DNA of 64,000 nucleotides, from NCBI GenBank assembly GCA_038205115.1, contig JBBRCE010000003.1, positions 1-64,000 of the forward strand, given 5' to 3'. The stretch's first letter is position 1. Every line of letters starts with the position of its first letter. Of this stretch, positions 40,233 to 49,019 are shown piece by piece. The translations under genes were made by a program, and so were the position numbers. The notes beneath the pieces were generated by a model, which worked only from the letters and a program-made list of their open reading frames with translations, was not told where the DNA came from and did not search any database. The DNA comes from JBBRCE01 sp038205115 (GTDB lineage Bacteria > Planctomycetota > Planctomycetia > Pirellulales > JBBRCE01).

Positions 40233-42323
40233 TTAGCCCACGTCGCCCAAATCCAGCGCCGCGCCATAACGCACAAAAACCATGCGTCGCAGCTTTGCGA
40301 ACTGCGCGCCGCGGAGATCGGGATCGGCGGCAATCATCGCTTGTGCGGCGCGCCGCGCTTCTTCCAAAACCGCGGCATCACGAAAGATATCGGCGATGCG
40401 CAGCGGCGGCAGGCCGTGTTGACGCGTTCCGAGCAGATCGCCCGGACCTCGCAATTGCGCGTCGGTTTCCGACAGCTTAAAGCCGTCGTTCGACTCGACA
40501 AACGCCGTCAAACGCTGCGCGGCCTCATCATTGCCGGCTTCTGCAAATACGCAGCAAAAGCCCGGATGAATGCCGCGCGTGATCCGACCACGCAGTTGAT
40601 GCAATTGCGCCAGGCCAAACCGCTGCCCGTCTTCGATGGCCATTAGCGTGGCGTTGGGCACATCCACGCCCACCTCCACCACGCTGGTGGCGACCAGCAC
40701 TTGAATCGTCCCGGCATGAAAGGCGTCCATGACGCTGGTTTTTTCGGCGGCCGACATTTGCCCATGAATCATCGCCAGCCGAAACGCCTCTAACTCGCCG
40801 TTGGCCAGCGATTCGTAGACTTGCTTCAAACTGGCCGCCGCAATTTGTTCCGACTCATCCACCAGCGGTGCGATCACGTACCCCTGCTGACCCTCGCGCA
40901 ACTTGCGACGGAAAAACTCCCACCATTTTGCCCGCTGATCCGGCTTGGCCCAATACGTGTGCACCGGCTGACGCCCCGGCGGATTGTCGCGAATGGTGGA
41001 GACATCCAAGTCGCCAAACAGCGTCATCGTCAACGTTCGCGGAATCGGCGTGGCGGTCATCACCAAGTAATGTGGGCTCGCGGCCGCTTGTTTGAGACTG
41101 GCCCGTTGTCGCACGCCAAACTTGTGCTGCTCGTCAATCACCACCAACCCCAGCCGGGCGAATTTCAATTCGTCGGCCAGAATGGCTTGTGTGCCGATCA
41201 CCACTTGCGCCTCGCCCGACGCCACGGCGGCAAACGCCGCTTGCCGCTCGCGCGCGGTCAGTCCGCCGGTCAGCAGCGTCGACCGAACTTGGCTAGCCGC
41301 CAGCACCTTGCCGAGCGTCCGCGCGTGTTGCCGCGCCAGCACTTCGGTGGGCGCCATCAGCGCCGCCTGATATCCATGCGCCACGGCCAGCAGCATGGCA
41401 TACAGCGCGACAACCGTCTTACCACTGCCGACATCGCCTTGCAGCAAACGGTTCATTGGCACAGGGCGCGCCATGTCGGCCGCCATTTCCGCAATCGCTT
41501 GGTTTTGACCGGCTGTGAATTCGAAGGCAAACAGGCGCCGAATGCGGGCATCGATCCGCGCGCTGGCTTCCAGCACCGCCGCCGGCGTGTGCCGCTGCTG
41601 TTGTCGCTTGAGCGCTAGCGCCAATTGCAATACCAGCAATTCTTGAAAAATGAACCGCCGCCGCGCGGCTTCCATGCCTGGCCGATCGGGCGGAAAATGA
41701 ATCTGCTCCAGCGCCTGCTGAATCGGCGGCAGTTGCTGCTCGACCAAAAACTCCGGCGGCAGCACATCATCGACCGCGCCCGCGCAGGTTTCCAGCACGC
41801 CGCGAATGATCGAGCGCAGTTGCCCCTGCGATAGCCCTTCGGTCAGGCCGTAAATCGGCAGCCACGGCGCTTGGCTGGCTGGCTCATCGCTGGGCTCAAT
41901 CCATTGCACGCGAGGATGATGCATTTCCCAGCGTCCGCCGCGGAGCATCGCTTTGCCAGACAGCAGTACCTCTTGCCCCACGACAAACCGCTCGCGCATG
42001 TACGACTGATTGAACCACATCGCTCGCAAGTAGTGCTGGCCTTGGCGAACGAGCACGCCCAAGATCGAACGGCCCACGCCGGCGTTGCGGAGTTCGAATT
42101 CGTCGATCACGCCTTGCACGCTGAGAAACTTATCTTCCTCCAGCGTGGCAATCGAGCGCATGTCCGTCAGGTCTTGATAGTCGCGCGGAAAATCGAACAG
42201 CAAATCCCGCGAGGTGTGCAGCCCCAACCGTTGCAGCAACTCTGCCCGCTGCGGGCCAACTCCGCGTAAGAACTGCACAGGCGTAGTCAATAGCTCGGCC
42301 GCGGATTGCGAAGGTGAAGACAT
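40233..42323 (-). CDS. recG: ATP-dependent DNA helicase RecG
   Basis: RecG remodels stalled replication forks and branched DNA. The 696-residue protein has the N-terminal wedge/OB region (FLRGVGPQRAELLQRLGLHTSRDLLFDFPRDYQD), helicase motif I QGDVGSGKTVVA, Ia APTEVLA, II VIDEQHKFGV (DEQH box), III VMTATPIPRTL, V VEVGVDVPNA, and VI LHQLRGRITRG, where most RecG proteins read GRVGRG. The C-terminal TRG region is present. ATG at 42323 is preferred over 42347. Confidence 0.95.
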   Translation of the reverse strand: MSSPSQSAAELLTTPVQFLRGVGPQRAELLQRLGLHTSRDLLFDFPRDYQDLTDMRSIATLEEDKFLSVQGVIDEFELRNAGVGRSILGVLVRQGQHYLRAMWFNQSYMRERFVVGQEVLLSGKAMLRGGRWEMHHPRVQWIEPSDEPASQAPWLPIYGLTEGLSQGQLRSIIRGVLETCAGAVDDVLPPEFLVEQQLPPIQQALEQIHFPPDRPGMEAARRRFIFQELLVLQLALALKRQQQRHTPAAVLEASARIDARIRRLFAFEFTAGQNQAIAEMAADMARPVPMNRLLQGDVGSGKTVVALYAMLLAVAHGYQAALMAPTEVLARQHARTLGKVLAASQVRSTLLTGGLTARERQAAFAAVASGEAQVVIGTQAILADELKFARLGLVVIDEQHKFGVRQRASLKQAAASPHYLVMTATPIPRTLTMTLFGDLDVSTIRDNPPGRQPVHTYWAKPDQRAKWWEFFRRKLREGQQGYVIAPLVDESEQIAAASLKQVYESLANGELEAFRLAMIHGQMSAAEKTSVMDAFHAGTIQVLVATSVVEVGVDVPNATLMAIEDGQRFGLAQLHQLRGRITRGIHPGFCCVFAEAGNDEAAQRLTAFVESNDGFKLSETDAQLRGPGDLLGTRQHGLPPLRIADIFRDAAVLEEARRAAQAMIAADPDLRGAQFAKLRRMVFVRYGAALDLGDVG

Positions 42324-42424
42324 CGGCGTGAACAGATCGAAGAGCACTGACGGACAACCGCGACGACTAGTTTATACCATCGCATCACGCTCGTCTCGAC
42401 CATTCGGCACTTACGTGTTGCTGG

Positions 42425-44938
42425 TCAAACGTCCTTCGCCGGCGTCACTCGGATGACAATGTATTTGGACGTGGGCGTGTTGCTCTTTTCGGCCACGCTA
42501 TCGATCGGCACCAGCACATTGGTCTCTGGGAAATAGGTTGCCGCGCAGCGACGCGGAATGCTAAACGGAGTGACGATGAATTTGCGCGCCACGCGCGTTT
42601 TGCCGTTGAAGTAGCTCGTTAAATCCACCACCTGCCCATCGCGCAGGCCCAGTTCGCTGACGTCGTCGGCATTCATGAAGATCACGCGACGTTCGTTATG
42701 GATACCCCGGTAGCGATCTTCCAGCCCATAGATGGTGGTGTTGAATTGGTCGTGCGTGCGGACAGTCATCATCGCCAGTTGCCCGCGCTCCAGTCGATGC
42801 TCAGGCAGTGGATGCACCGTGAAATTGGCCTTTTTCGTTTCGGTCGAAAACTTGCCGTCGCGCGGCAAATTCGGCAGATAGAAGCCGCCGGTCTGCCGCA
42901 CGCGCTGATTGTAATTGTCGAAGCCGGGAATCACCTTTTCGATCAGATCGCGAATCTTATCGTAATTGGCGCCCAGCGCGGCCCAATCGATTTTGCTGCG
43001 CGCGCCCAGCACCGCTTGCGCCAGGCGGGCGACAATTTGCGGCTCGCTCAGCAGATGTTCGGAAGCCGGCGTCATCGGCCCTTGCGACGATTGCACCACG
43101 CCCATCGAATTCTCGCAACTGACGAATTGCGGACCGGCCGATTGCTGATCGCGCTCTGAGCGGCCCAAGCAGGGCAGAATCAACGCATGCTCGCCGGTAA
43201 CTAAATGCGCGCGGTTGAGCTTGGTCGACACATGAGCGGTCAGCCGGCAGTGCCGCATTCCGCTGGCCACGTAAGCGGTGTCGGGCGTGGCCGAAAGGAA
43301 GTTGCCGCCCATGGCAAAAAACACTTTCGGATTGCCGGCGTTCATCGCCTTGATGGCTTCCACCGTGTCAAAGCCGTGCGCGCGCGGCGGCTCAAAGTCG
43401 AAGACTTCCTTGAGCTTGTCGAGAAATGCTTCACGGGGGCGTTCCCAAATGCCCATCGTCCGGTCGCCTTGCACATTGCTATGCCCACGCACAGGGCAAA
43501 CGCCGGCGCCCTTCTTGCCGATGCTGCCGCGCATCAAGAGCAAATTGACAACGTCTTGAATCGTCGCCACGGCGTTCTTGTGTTGCGTCAGCCCCATCGC
43601 CCAGCAGACGATAATCCGATCCGACGTGGCCAGCAATTTGCCAACTTCGATGATCTGTTGCTGCGAAATGCCGCTTTGCTCGACGATGGCGTCCCAACTC
43701 ACGCGCTGCAAGCTTGCTTCAAGCTCGGCAAAACCGGTGGTTTCCCGCTCGATAAACGCGCGATCCACGCCGCTGCCGGGATGCGATTGTTCTTGCACCA
43801 ACAGCACTTTCATCAAGCCTTGCAGCACGGCGGTATCGCCGTTGATCCGCACTTGCAGAAAATGATCGGCCAACTCCGTGCCGGTGCCGATCCAACCGAA
43901 CAGCTCTTGGGGGTTTTTGAATCTCAGCAGCCCCGGCTCAGGCAGCGGATTGATGGCAATGATTTTGGCGCCGGCCCGCTTGGCTTGCTGCAGCGCCGTG
44001 AGCATTCGCGGATGATTGGTGCCAGGATTCTGACCGATAATCACAACAACTTGTGCTTTTTCGAAATCGTCGAGCTTCACGGTGCCCTTGCCAATGCCGA
44101 TGGTAGGCGTCAGCGCGGAGCCGCTCGATTCGTGGCACATGTTCGAGCAGTCTGGCAAATTGTTGGTGCCAAACTGCCTGACAAAGAGTTGATAAAGAAA
44201 CGCCGCTTCATTACTGGTGCGGCCGGAGGTGTAAAAGATGGCATCGTGAGGAGTTTGCAGCGCATTCAGTTCGGTGGCCAACATCCGGAACGCGTCGTTC
44301 CAGGAGATGGGTTCGTAGTGCGTTGCCCCGCGGTGCAACACCATGGGTTGCGTCAAACGGCCTTGCATGCCAAGCCAATAGTCCGACTTGGCGGACAGTT
44401 CCGCCACGCTCCACTGCGCAAAGAACTCGGGACCAACGCGGTCGGTATCGCCTTCCCAGGCAACCGCCTTGGCGCCGTTTTCGCAGAATTCGGCGGTACT
44501 GCGATGCTCGTCGGGATCGGCCCAAGCGCAGCTCATGCAGTCGAATCCGCCATGTTGATTGAGCTTCATCAGCGCTTGCGTGCCGGCCAGCACGCCCATC
44601 TCGCCCCAGACGTGCCGCATACTGGAAACAACCGCCGTCACGCCGGCCGCCGTGGTCGGCGCGGTCGAGCGGTGGATGCCGGTAAACGTCTCCGGCGATT
44701 CATCGCGCACGCCCGCTCCATGCATGTTGACGTCGACGATGGCCGGCGGCGGCGTGGCTCGATCGAGATCTTCGGGCGAAGGATGCCGCGGGTCGGCGCT
44801 GTGTTCCGCGGACGATTGGCCGGCGATGTCTTTTTTTTCAGCCACGTAATGCGAAGGCTGAATGTGCTCGTGCTTGTTTTCCGCGTTGTCGCCGGCGGTG
44901 TGCTGATGATCTTGCGGTAAATTTTCGGTCTTGCCCAT
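42425..44938 (-). CDS. FdhF/YdeP-type molybdopterin oxidoreductase
   Basis: This large enzyme (837 residues) belongs to the formate dehydrogenase H / YdeP group, which binds bis-MGD molybdenum or tungsten cofactor. The hallmarks are GGFDCMSCAWADPDEHR and AEFCENGAKAVAWE in the N-terminal third, FYTSGRTSNEAAFLYQLFVRQFGTNNLPDCSNMCHESSG, GQNPGTNHPRML, and NAVATIQDVVNLLLMRGSIGKKGAGVCPVRGHSNVQGDRTMGI written by its motifs VRGHSNVQG. The C-terminal domain ends TPAKDV. The first ~60 residues are a charged, His-rich extension not typical of the family. It lacks a Tat signal, so it is cytoplasmic. fdhD, needed to activate such enzymes, is just upstream. Formate oxidation is likely but acid-resistance roles are also known. 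Confidence 0.85.
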   Translation of the reverse strand: MGKTENLPQDHQHTAGDNAENKHEHIQPSHYVAEKKDIAGQSSAEHSADPRHPSPEDLDRATPPPAIVDVNMHGAGVRDESPETFTGIHRSTAPTTAAGVTAVVSSMRHVWGEMGVLAGTQALMKLNQHGGFDCMSCAWADPDEHRSTAEFCENGAKAVAWEGDTDRVGPEFFAQWSVAELSAKSDYWLGMQGRLTQPMVLHRGATHYEPISWNDAFRMLATELNALQTPHDAIFYTSGRTSNEAAFLYQLFVRQFGTNNLPDCSNMCHESSGSALTPTIGIGKGTVKLDDFEKAQVVVIIGQNPGTNHPRMLTALQQAKRAGAKIIAINPLPEPGLLRFKNPQELFGWIGTGTELADHFLQVRINGDTAVLQGLMKVLLVQEQSHPGSGVDRAFIERETTGFAELEASLQRVSWDAIVEQSGISQQQIIEVGKLLATSDRIIVCWAMGLTQHKNAVATIQDVVNLLLMRGSIGKKGAGVCPVRGHSNVQGDRTMGIWERPREAFLDKLKEVFDFEPPRAHGFDTVEAIKAMNAGNPKVFFAMGGNFLSATPDTAYVASGMRHCRLTAHVSTKLNRAHLVTGEHALILPCLGRSERDQQSAGPQFVSCENSMGVVQSSQGPMTPASEHLLSEPQIVARLAQAVLGARSKIDWAALGANYDKIRDLIEKVIPGFDNYNQRVRQTGGFYLPNLPRDGKFSTETKKANFTVHPLPEHRLERGQLAMMTVRTHDQFNTTIYGLEDRYRGIHNERRVIFMNADDVSELGLRDGQVVDLTSYFNGKTRVARKFIVTPFSIPRRCAATYFPETNVLVPIDSVAEKSNTPTSKYIVIRVTPAKDV

Positions 44939-44959
44939 CGTAACCTCCCTGATCGATAT

Positions 44960-45859
44960 TTAGCCCGCAACGGACGAGTCGCTGAGCCGTATGCGACCGG
45001 CATCGTGATAAATATTAAAGCGTCCATCGCGGACGAAACCCAACAGTGTCATATCGAACCGCCGCGCCATTTCCAGCGCCAGGCTCGACGGCGCGCCGAC
45101 CGCCGCCAACAGCGGAATGCCAGCCATCACCGCCTTTTGCATCAATTCGAAGCTCGCCCGGCCGCTAACCATCATTCCAAAATCGCACAGCGGCAGACGA
45201 CCGGCCAACAGTTGCGTGCCGATCAATTTATCGACGGCGTTATGGCGGCCGACATCTTCTCGCAGATCCGAAAGATGGCCATCGGCATCAAACAAGGCCG
45301 CCGCATGTAAACCGCCGGTCTGCTCAAACACGGCCTGCAACTGCCGCAATCCGGCTGGCAAGCCATGAATGGTGGCGGCCGCAAATTGCGGCTGGCCATA
45401 TCTTAGCACTTGGTCCGTGGCAACTTGAAGCGCCTCGATCGACGTCTTGCCGCAAACGCCGCAACTGCTGGTGGTGTAAAAATGCCGTTCCAAACGTTTG
45501 AGATCAATCTCGACATTCGCCCGCAGTTCCACTCGCACCACGTTGTGCAATTTCAGTTCACCGACCGGCGGTCCGCAGGGACGAATCCGCTCAATGGCGC
45601 TAGCATCGCGGATCATGCCTTCGGTCAGCAGAAATCCGGCGGCCAATTCGGCGTCGTGCCCTGGCGTTCGCATGGTGATGGAAATGCTTTTCTGCACGCG
45701 GCCCTCGGGCGGGCCATAAACCAAGCGAATTTCCAGCGGCTCCTCGATCGCCAGTTGATCGGCAAACGGCGCGGCACTGCTGCCCACCGCTTTGCGGATC
45801 GACACACCGACGAATCCTGGTTGCGGACTGCGCGCCGCGAGCACGATGGGCGAAGGCAT
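44960..45859 (-). CDS. fdhD: Formate dehydrogenase sulfurtransferase
   Basis: FdhD transfers sulfur from a desulfurase to the molybdenum cofactor of formate dehydrogenase. The 299-residue product has the redox pair in YTTSSCGVCGKTS, the conserved EEPLEIRLVYG, RTPGHDAELAAGFLLTEG, AALFDADGHLSDLREDVGRHNAVDKLIG and SGRASFELMQKAVMAGIP. Its start overlaps the stop of the preceding small gene by one base (TAATG), and the oxidoreductase gene follows 21 bp after its stop, so the three are one operon. Confidence 0.95.
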   Translation of the reverse strand: MPSPIVLAARSPQPGFVGVSIRKAVGSSAAPFADQLAIEEPLEIRLVYGPPEGRVQKSISITMRTPGHDAELAAGFLLTEGMIRDASAIERIRPCGPPVGELKLHNVVRVELRANVEIDLKRLERHFYTTSSCGVCGKTSIEALQVATDQVLRYGQPQFAAATIHGLPAGLRQLQAVFEQTGGLHAAALFDADGHLSDLREDVGRHNAVDKLIGTQLLAGRLPLCDFGMMVSGRASFELMQKAVMAGIPLLAAVGAPSSLALEMARRFDMTLLGFVRDGRFNIYHDAGRIRLSDSSVAG

Positions 45860-46110
45860 TATTTCTGAACCTGCGGTGCGTCGACAGTTTTAGGAACCGG
45901 CGCGTTCTTGTCTGGCTCAGCTGCGTTGATCGCAGGCGCAGCCACTGGTGCGACGAACAACGCTTGCGACTTGATCACGGTTTGCGTCACGCCCCAGGCC
46001 AGCGGAACGCCCACCCACAGCCAACTGATTGCCAGCCAAAGGATGATTGCCGGGCTAAGCGAACTTTTTACCTCGCGATGTTCGAAGCGTGTTTCTCGCG
46101 GAGTGGCCAT
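45859..46110 (-). CDS. Small membrane subunit paired with the OFA transporter
   Basis: From the ATG at 46110 the 83-residue protein has a charged N-terminus (ETRFEHREVKSSL), one membrane helix (PAIILWLAISWLWVGVPLAWGVTQTV) and an Ala/Pro tail. The helix text and the position directly behind an oxalate/formate antiporter-type gene match the small subunit found beside OFA transporters. It overlaps fdhD by one base. The role is probably to stabilise or control the transporter. Confidence 0.7.
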   Translation of the reverse strand: MATPRETRFEHREVKSSLSPAIILWLAISWLWVGVPLAWGVTQTVIKSQALFVAPVAAPAINAAEPDKNAPVPKTVDAPQVQK

Positions 46111-46176
46111 GAGACTGATCCTCAATTGGTGTGAAATCGAATTTCCAGCATTCGCATCGACTGACCTCAATCCCGA

Positions 46177-47586
46177 TCATCGATTCGGCCCGACGTTGGC
46201 CCCGGTCGGCAATCCGTATCCGGGCACGACAGCCGGCTTTGCATGTTCATAAAACCGCGCGTCAACAGCGCGTACCAAGAAGTTGCAGATGGCGCCCAGC
46301 ACGAGTAAGCCGGCCATCAAGTACATCGTGAAGTCGTAGGCGTGTGTCTTTGCGACACCGTGGGCCAATTGGTATTCTCGCAAGTAATTGACGAGCACTG
46401 GACCGGCGATGCCGGCCGCCGACCAGGCAGTTAGTAGCCGTCCGTGAATCGCGCCGACTTGCACGGTCCCAAAGAGGTCGCGCAAATAGGCTGGAATTGT
46501 GGCAAAGCCGCCACCATACATGCTCATGATCACCGCGCAAGCGGCCACAAACAGGGTCAAACTTTGCATGCGACCCGCCGTTGGAATGAGCGCGTACAAA
46601 CATGCTCCCAGCAGAAAGTAAATCGCATACGTCGACTTGCGACCAATGTAATCGGATAGTGACGACCAAAAAAACCGCCCCGCCATATTGAAAATGCTCA
46701 GCAAGCCGACGAAGCCCAGCGCGGTGGCTTCCGTCACGCCCGGAAACATTTCTTGCGTCATCACCGCCGTCTGACCGAGAATTCCAATTCCCGCGGTCAC
46801 GTTCAAAAACAGCACGGCCCACAGCAAATAGAACGAAGGCGTTTTGATCGCGTTATCGGCCGAGACATTACCCGTCGTTACCAACGCCTGCGGTTTCTTC
46901 GACGGCACAAATCCCTGCGGTTTCCACTCCGCGGGCGGAACGCGAACGGTGGCTGCCCCGTACAGCATGAATAGGAAATAACCAACGCCCATAACCAAAA
47001 AGGTTTCCATCACTCCTGCGGACGTCGCAGTTTTAAAATGCTTCATCAATAGTCCGGCCAGCGGCGATCCAACCATCGCTCCGCCGCCGAAACCCATAAT
47101 GGCCATACCCGTCGCCATGCCGGGGCGATCCGGAAACCACTTGATTAGTGTCGACACCGGCGAGATATATCCAAGCCCCAGCCCGATGCCACCCAGCACG
47201 CCGTAGCCCAGGTACAACAAGGCGATTTGATGCAAATACACGCCGAGTGCCGACACCAAAAACCCGCCGCCAAAACAGCAAGCCGAGGCCAGCATCGCCT
47301 TCCGTGGACCGACGCGCTCCAGCCACTTGCCAAACAGTGCGGCCGACAACCCTAGAAATACAATGGCGATGCTGAAAATCCAACCGATCGTAGAAAGTTT
47401 CCAATCCGCGTCCTTATTGCCCAGCAATGTGCTGAGCGGCTTATTGAAAACGTTGAACGCGTACGCCTGACCAATTGCCAAATGAATCGCCAGCGCCGCG
47501 GGCGGAACCAGCCAGCGGTTGAAGCCCGGTTTGGCGACCGTGCTTTCGCGATCCAAAAACGAGAGACTGCCAGTCGCTGCGGACAT
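46177..47586 (-). CDS. MFS transporter, oxalate/formate antiporter (OFA) family
   Basis: The 469 residues form about 12 membrane helices. OFA features include AIHLAIGQAYAFNVFNKPLS in helix 1, GIGLGLGYISPVSTLIKWFPDRPGMATGMAIMGFGGGA written by its core KWFPDRPGMATG, and RFFWSSLSDYIGRKSTY between the halves. OFA members exchange oxalate, formate or other small carboxylates. With the small subunit, FdhD and the molybdoenzyme downstream on the same strand, formate is the likely substrate. I start at the ATG 47586; 47607 would add seven residues. Confidence 0.85.
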   Translation of the reverse strand: MSAATGSLSFLDRESTVAKPGFNRWLVPPAALAIHLAIGQAYAFNVFNKPLSTLLGNKDADWKLSTIGWIFSIAIVFLGLSAALFGKWLERVGPRKAMLASACCFGGGFLVSALGVYLHQIALLYLGYGVLGGIGLGLGYISPVSTLIKWFPDRPGMATGMAIMGFGGGAMVGSPLAGLLMKHFKTATSAGVMETFLVMGVGYFLFMLYGAATVRVPPAEWKPQGFVPSKKPQALVTTGNVSADNAIKTPSFYLLWAVLFLNVTAGIGILGQTAVMTQEMFPGVTEATALGFVGLLSIFNMAGRFFWSSLSDYIGRKSTYAIYFLLGACLYALIPTAGRMQSLTLFVAACAVIMSMYGGGFATIPAYLRDLFGTVQVGAIHGRLLTAWSAAGIAGPVLVNYLREYQLAHGVAKTHAYDFTMYLMAGLLVLGAICNFLVRAVDARFYEHAKPAVVPGYGLPTGANVGPNR

Positions 47587-47914
47587 GTGTCGCTCCCCGA
47601 AAGTCAAAGATGCTCTGCCAGATGTGAATCAAACGTGGTGGCCGTCAGAACGCTGCTGCGGCGCGAGTGAGCTGCCTGCTATCGCACCACAACAATCATA
47701 ATATGCTGTCAGACTTCAAGAGGTAAGCGAATTGTTTGCGGCTGGCGAAATTGCCGATAACCAATTTAGCGGGCCAAGCAGTTTGCATGCCAAATACTTA
47801 CGCAGACTACCCAGCCCTGGCAAGTTACTGATGCCGTGCGGCTCGGTTGTGCCGAACGAGCGAGTTTGATTGACGACGGCGGCCGTTTTTGACTTTGTGA
47901 AGGAAATAACGAAC

Positions 47915-48859
47915 ATGGAAGTTCGAAAATTGAACGTTTGCGCAGTATTTTTTGACTTCTCTTCGCCCCTGCTCGCAGCACTGCTGCTGATTATCGCGGC
48001 GCCCGCATTCGCGCAGGTCGTGCCTGGCACTGGCGAAAAAATCAGTAAGTGCAGCGATGACTTCGAGGATATCAAATGGCAGTACGTTTACAATTTTCCG
48101 AAGGCCAGCGAAGAAAACGATAAGCAAGCGCGCCTGCCCAACGGACACTCCCTCAATTACAAGGTTTACGAGCCGCTCAAACGTGGCGAGCCGGACATGG
48201 TCCGCCGCGTTTTTGCACCGCCCGGCGGACTGCCGCACAGCTTTGGCGCGCTGCTGATTCGCACGGTCGGCTCAGGCATTCCGGGCCAGCCCAGCTACAA
48301 AATGCAGCAGGACGATCTGTGCATGAATGTGGCCGGCAACATGGGCGGCCCGGTTCCGGTGGCCCGCACCCCTAACTTTGTCGTCCGCGTATTCGTGCCG
48401 CCGCTGGATCAATGGGAACCGCGTTCCGGTCCATCGTTTGGCGTCCGCGGCTCGTGTTTTGCCCGCAAATCGACCGGCTTTATGACTTCTAAGCTAGAAG
48501 AATACTGGCCGGGCGTATTCTTCTGTTTGTATCGCAAAGCCGATGGCAAAGGCAAACAAGATTTTGCCGCGCTCAGTGTCCGCGGCGACAAAAACGGTCA
48601 GGACATTTTTGGCCCAACCATCACGCCCGGCTGGTGGACCATCGGCATGTCGTTCACGCCGGACGGTCAAATTCACTACTACGGGCACGCCGGCGTTGAA
48701 GAATTGACCGCCAAAGACTGCTTTTATTCGCAATTTCCTTACGGCCTGAAATGCGAAACCTTTGAAACCTACTTCTTCAATATCTGCAATTTGGACGACG
48801 GCCACACGGCATCAACCGCCTGGGTCATCGATGATCCGACACTGTATTTGGTGAAGTAG
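47915..48859 (+). CDS. Secreted protein, unknown function
   Basis: From the ATG at 47915 the 314 residues have a signal peptide (VCAVFFDFSSPLLAALLLIIAAPAFA) and a beta-rich mature part with regular aromatic residues (DIKWQYVYNFP, GWWTIGMSFTPDGQIHYYGHAG, ETYFFNICNLDDG). Five or more Cys may form disulfides. The concanavalin-like strand pattern near the end (WTIGMSFTPDGQIHYY) hints at a glycan-binding or hydrolase fold, but I cannot name a family. It is divergent from the formate module. Confidence 0.6.
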   Translation: MEVRKLNVCAVFFDFSSPLLAALLLIIAAPAFAQVVPGTGEKISKCSDDFEDIKWQYVYNFPKASEENDKQARLPNGHSLNYKVYEPLKRGEPDMVRRVFAPPGGLPHSFGALLIRTVGSGIPGQPSYKMQQDDLCMNVAGNMGGPVPVARTPNFVVRVFVPPLDQWEPRSGPSFGVRGSCFARKSTGFMTSKLEEYWPGVFFCLYRKADGKGKQDFAALSVRGDKNGQDIFGPTITPGWWTIGMSFTPDGQIHYYGHAGVEELTAKDCFYSQFPYGLKCETFETYFFNICNLDDGHTASTAWVIDDPTLYLVK

Positions 48860-48869
48860 CGGGAGCAAG

Positions 48870-48911
48870 GGCAGGGGTCAGAGGGCAGGGGTCAGAGGGC
48901 AGAGGTCAGGA
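48870..48911. repeat. Three-copy 14-bp tandem repeat
   Basis: GGCAGGGGTCAGAG occurs exactly at 48870-48883 and 48884-48897, and with three changes at 48898-48911. It lies in the 160-bp gap before the photolyase gene. No function is evident. Confidence 0.85.
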
Positions 48912-49019
48912 AGCAGGGCAAGCCAGCAGCCGGGTTAAGACGCTTCGCGAAATTGCGGTTGCCGCGTATAAACAGTTGATGTTGAACGCGGGACCAGATT
49001 ATTTGGCGCGGAGCGACTT

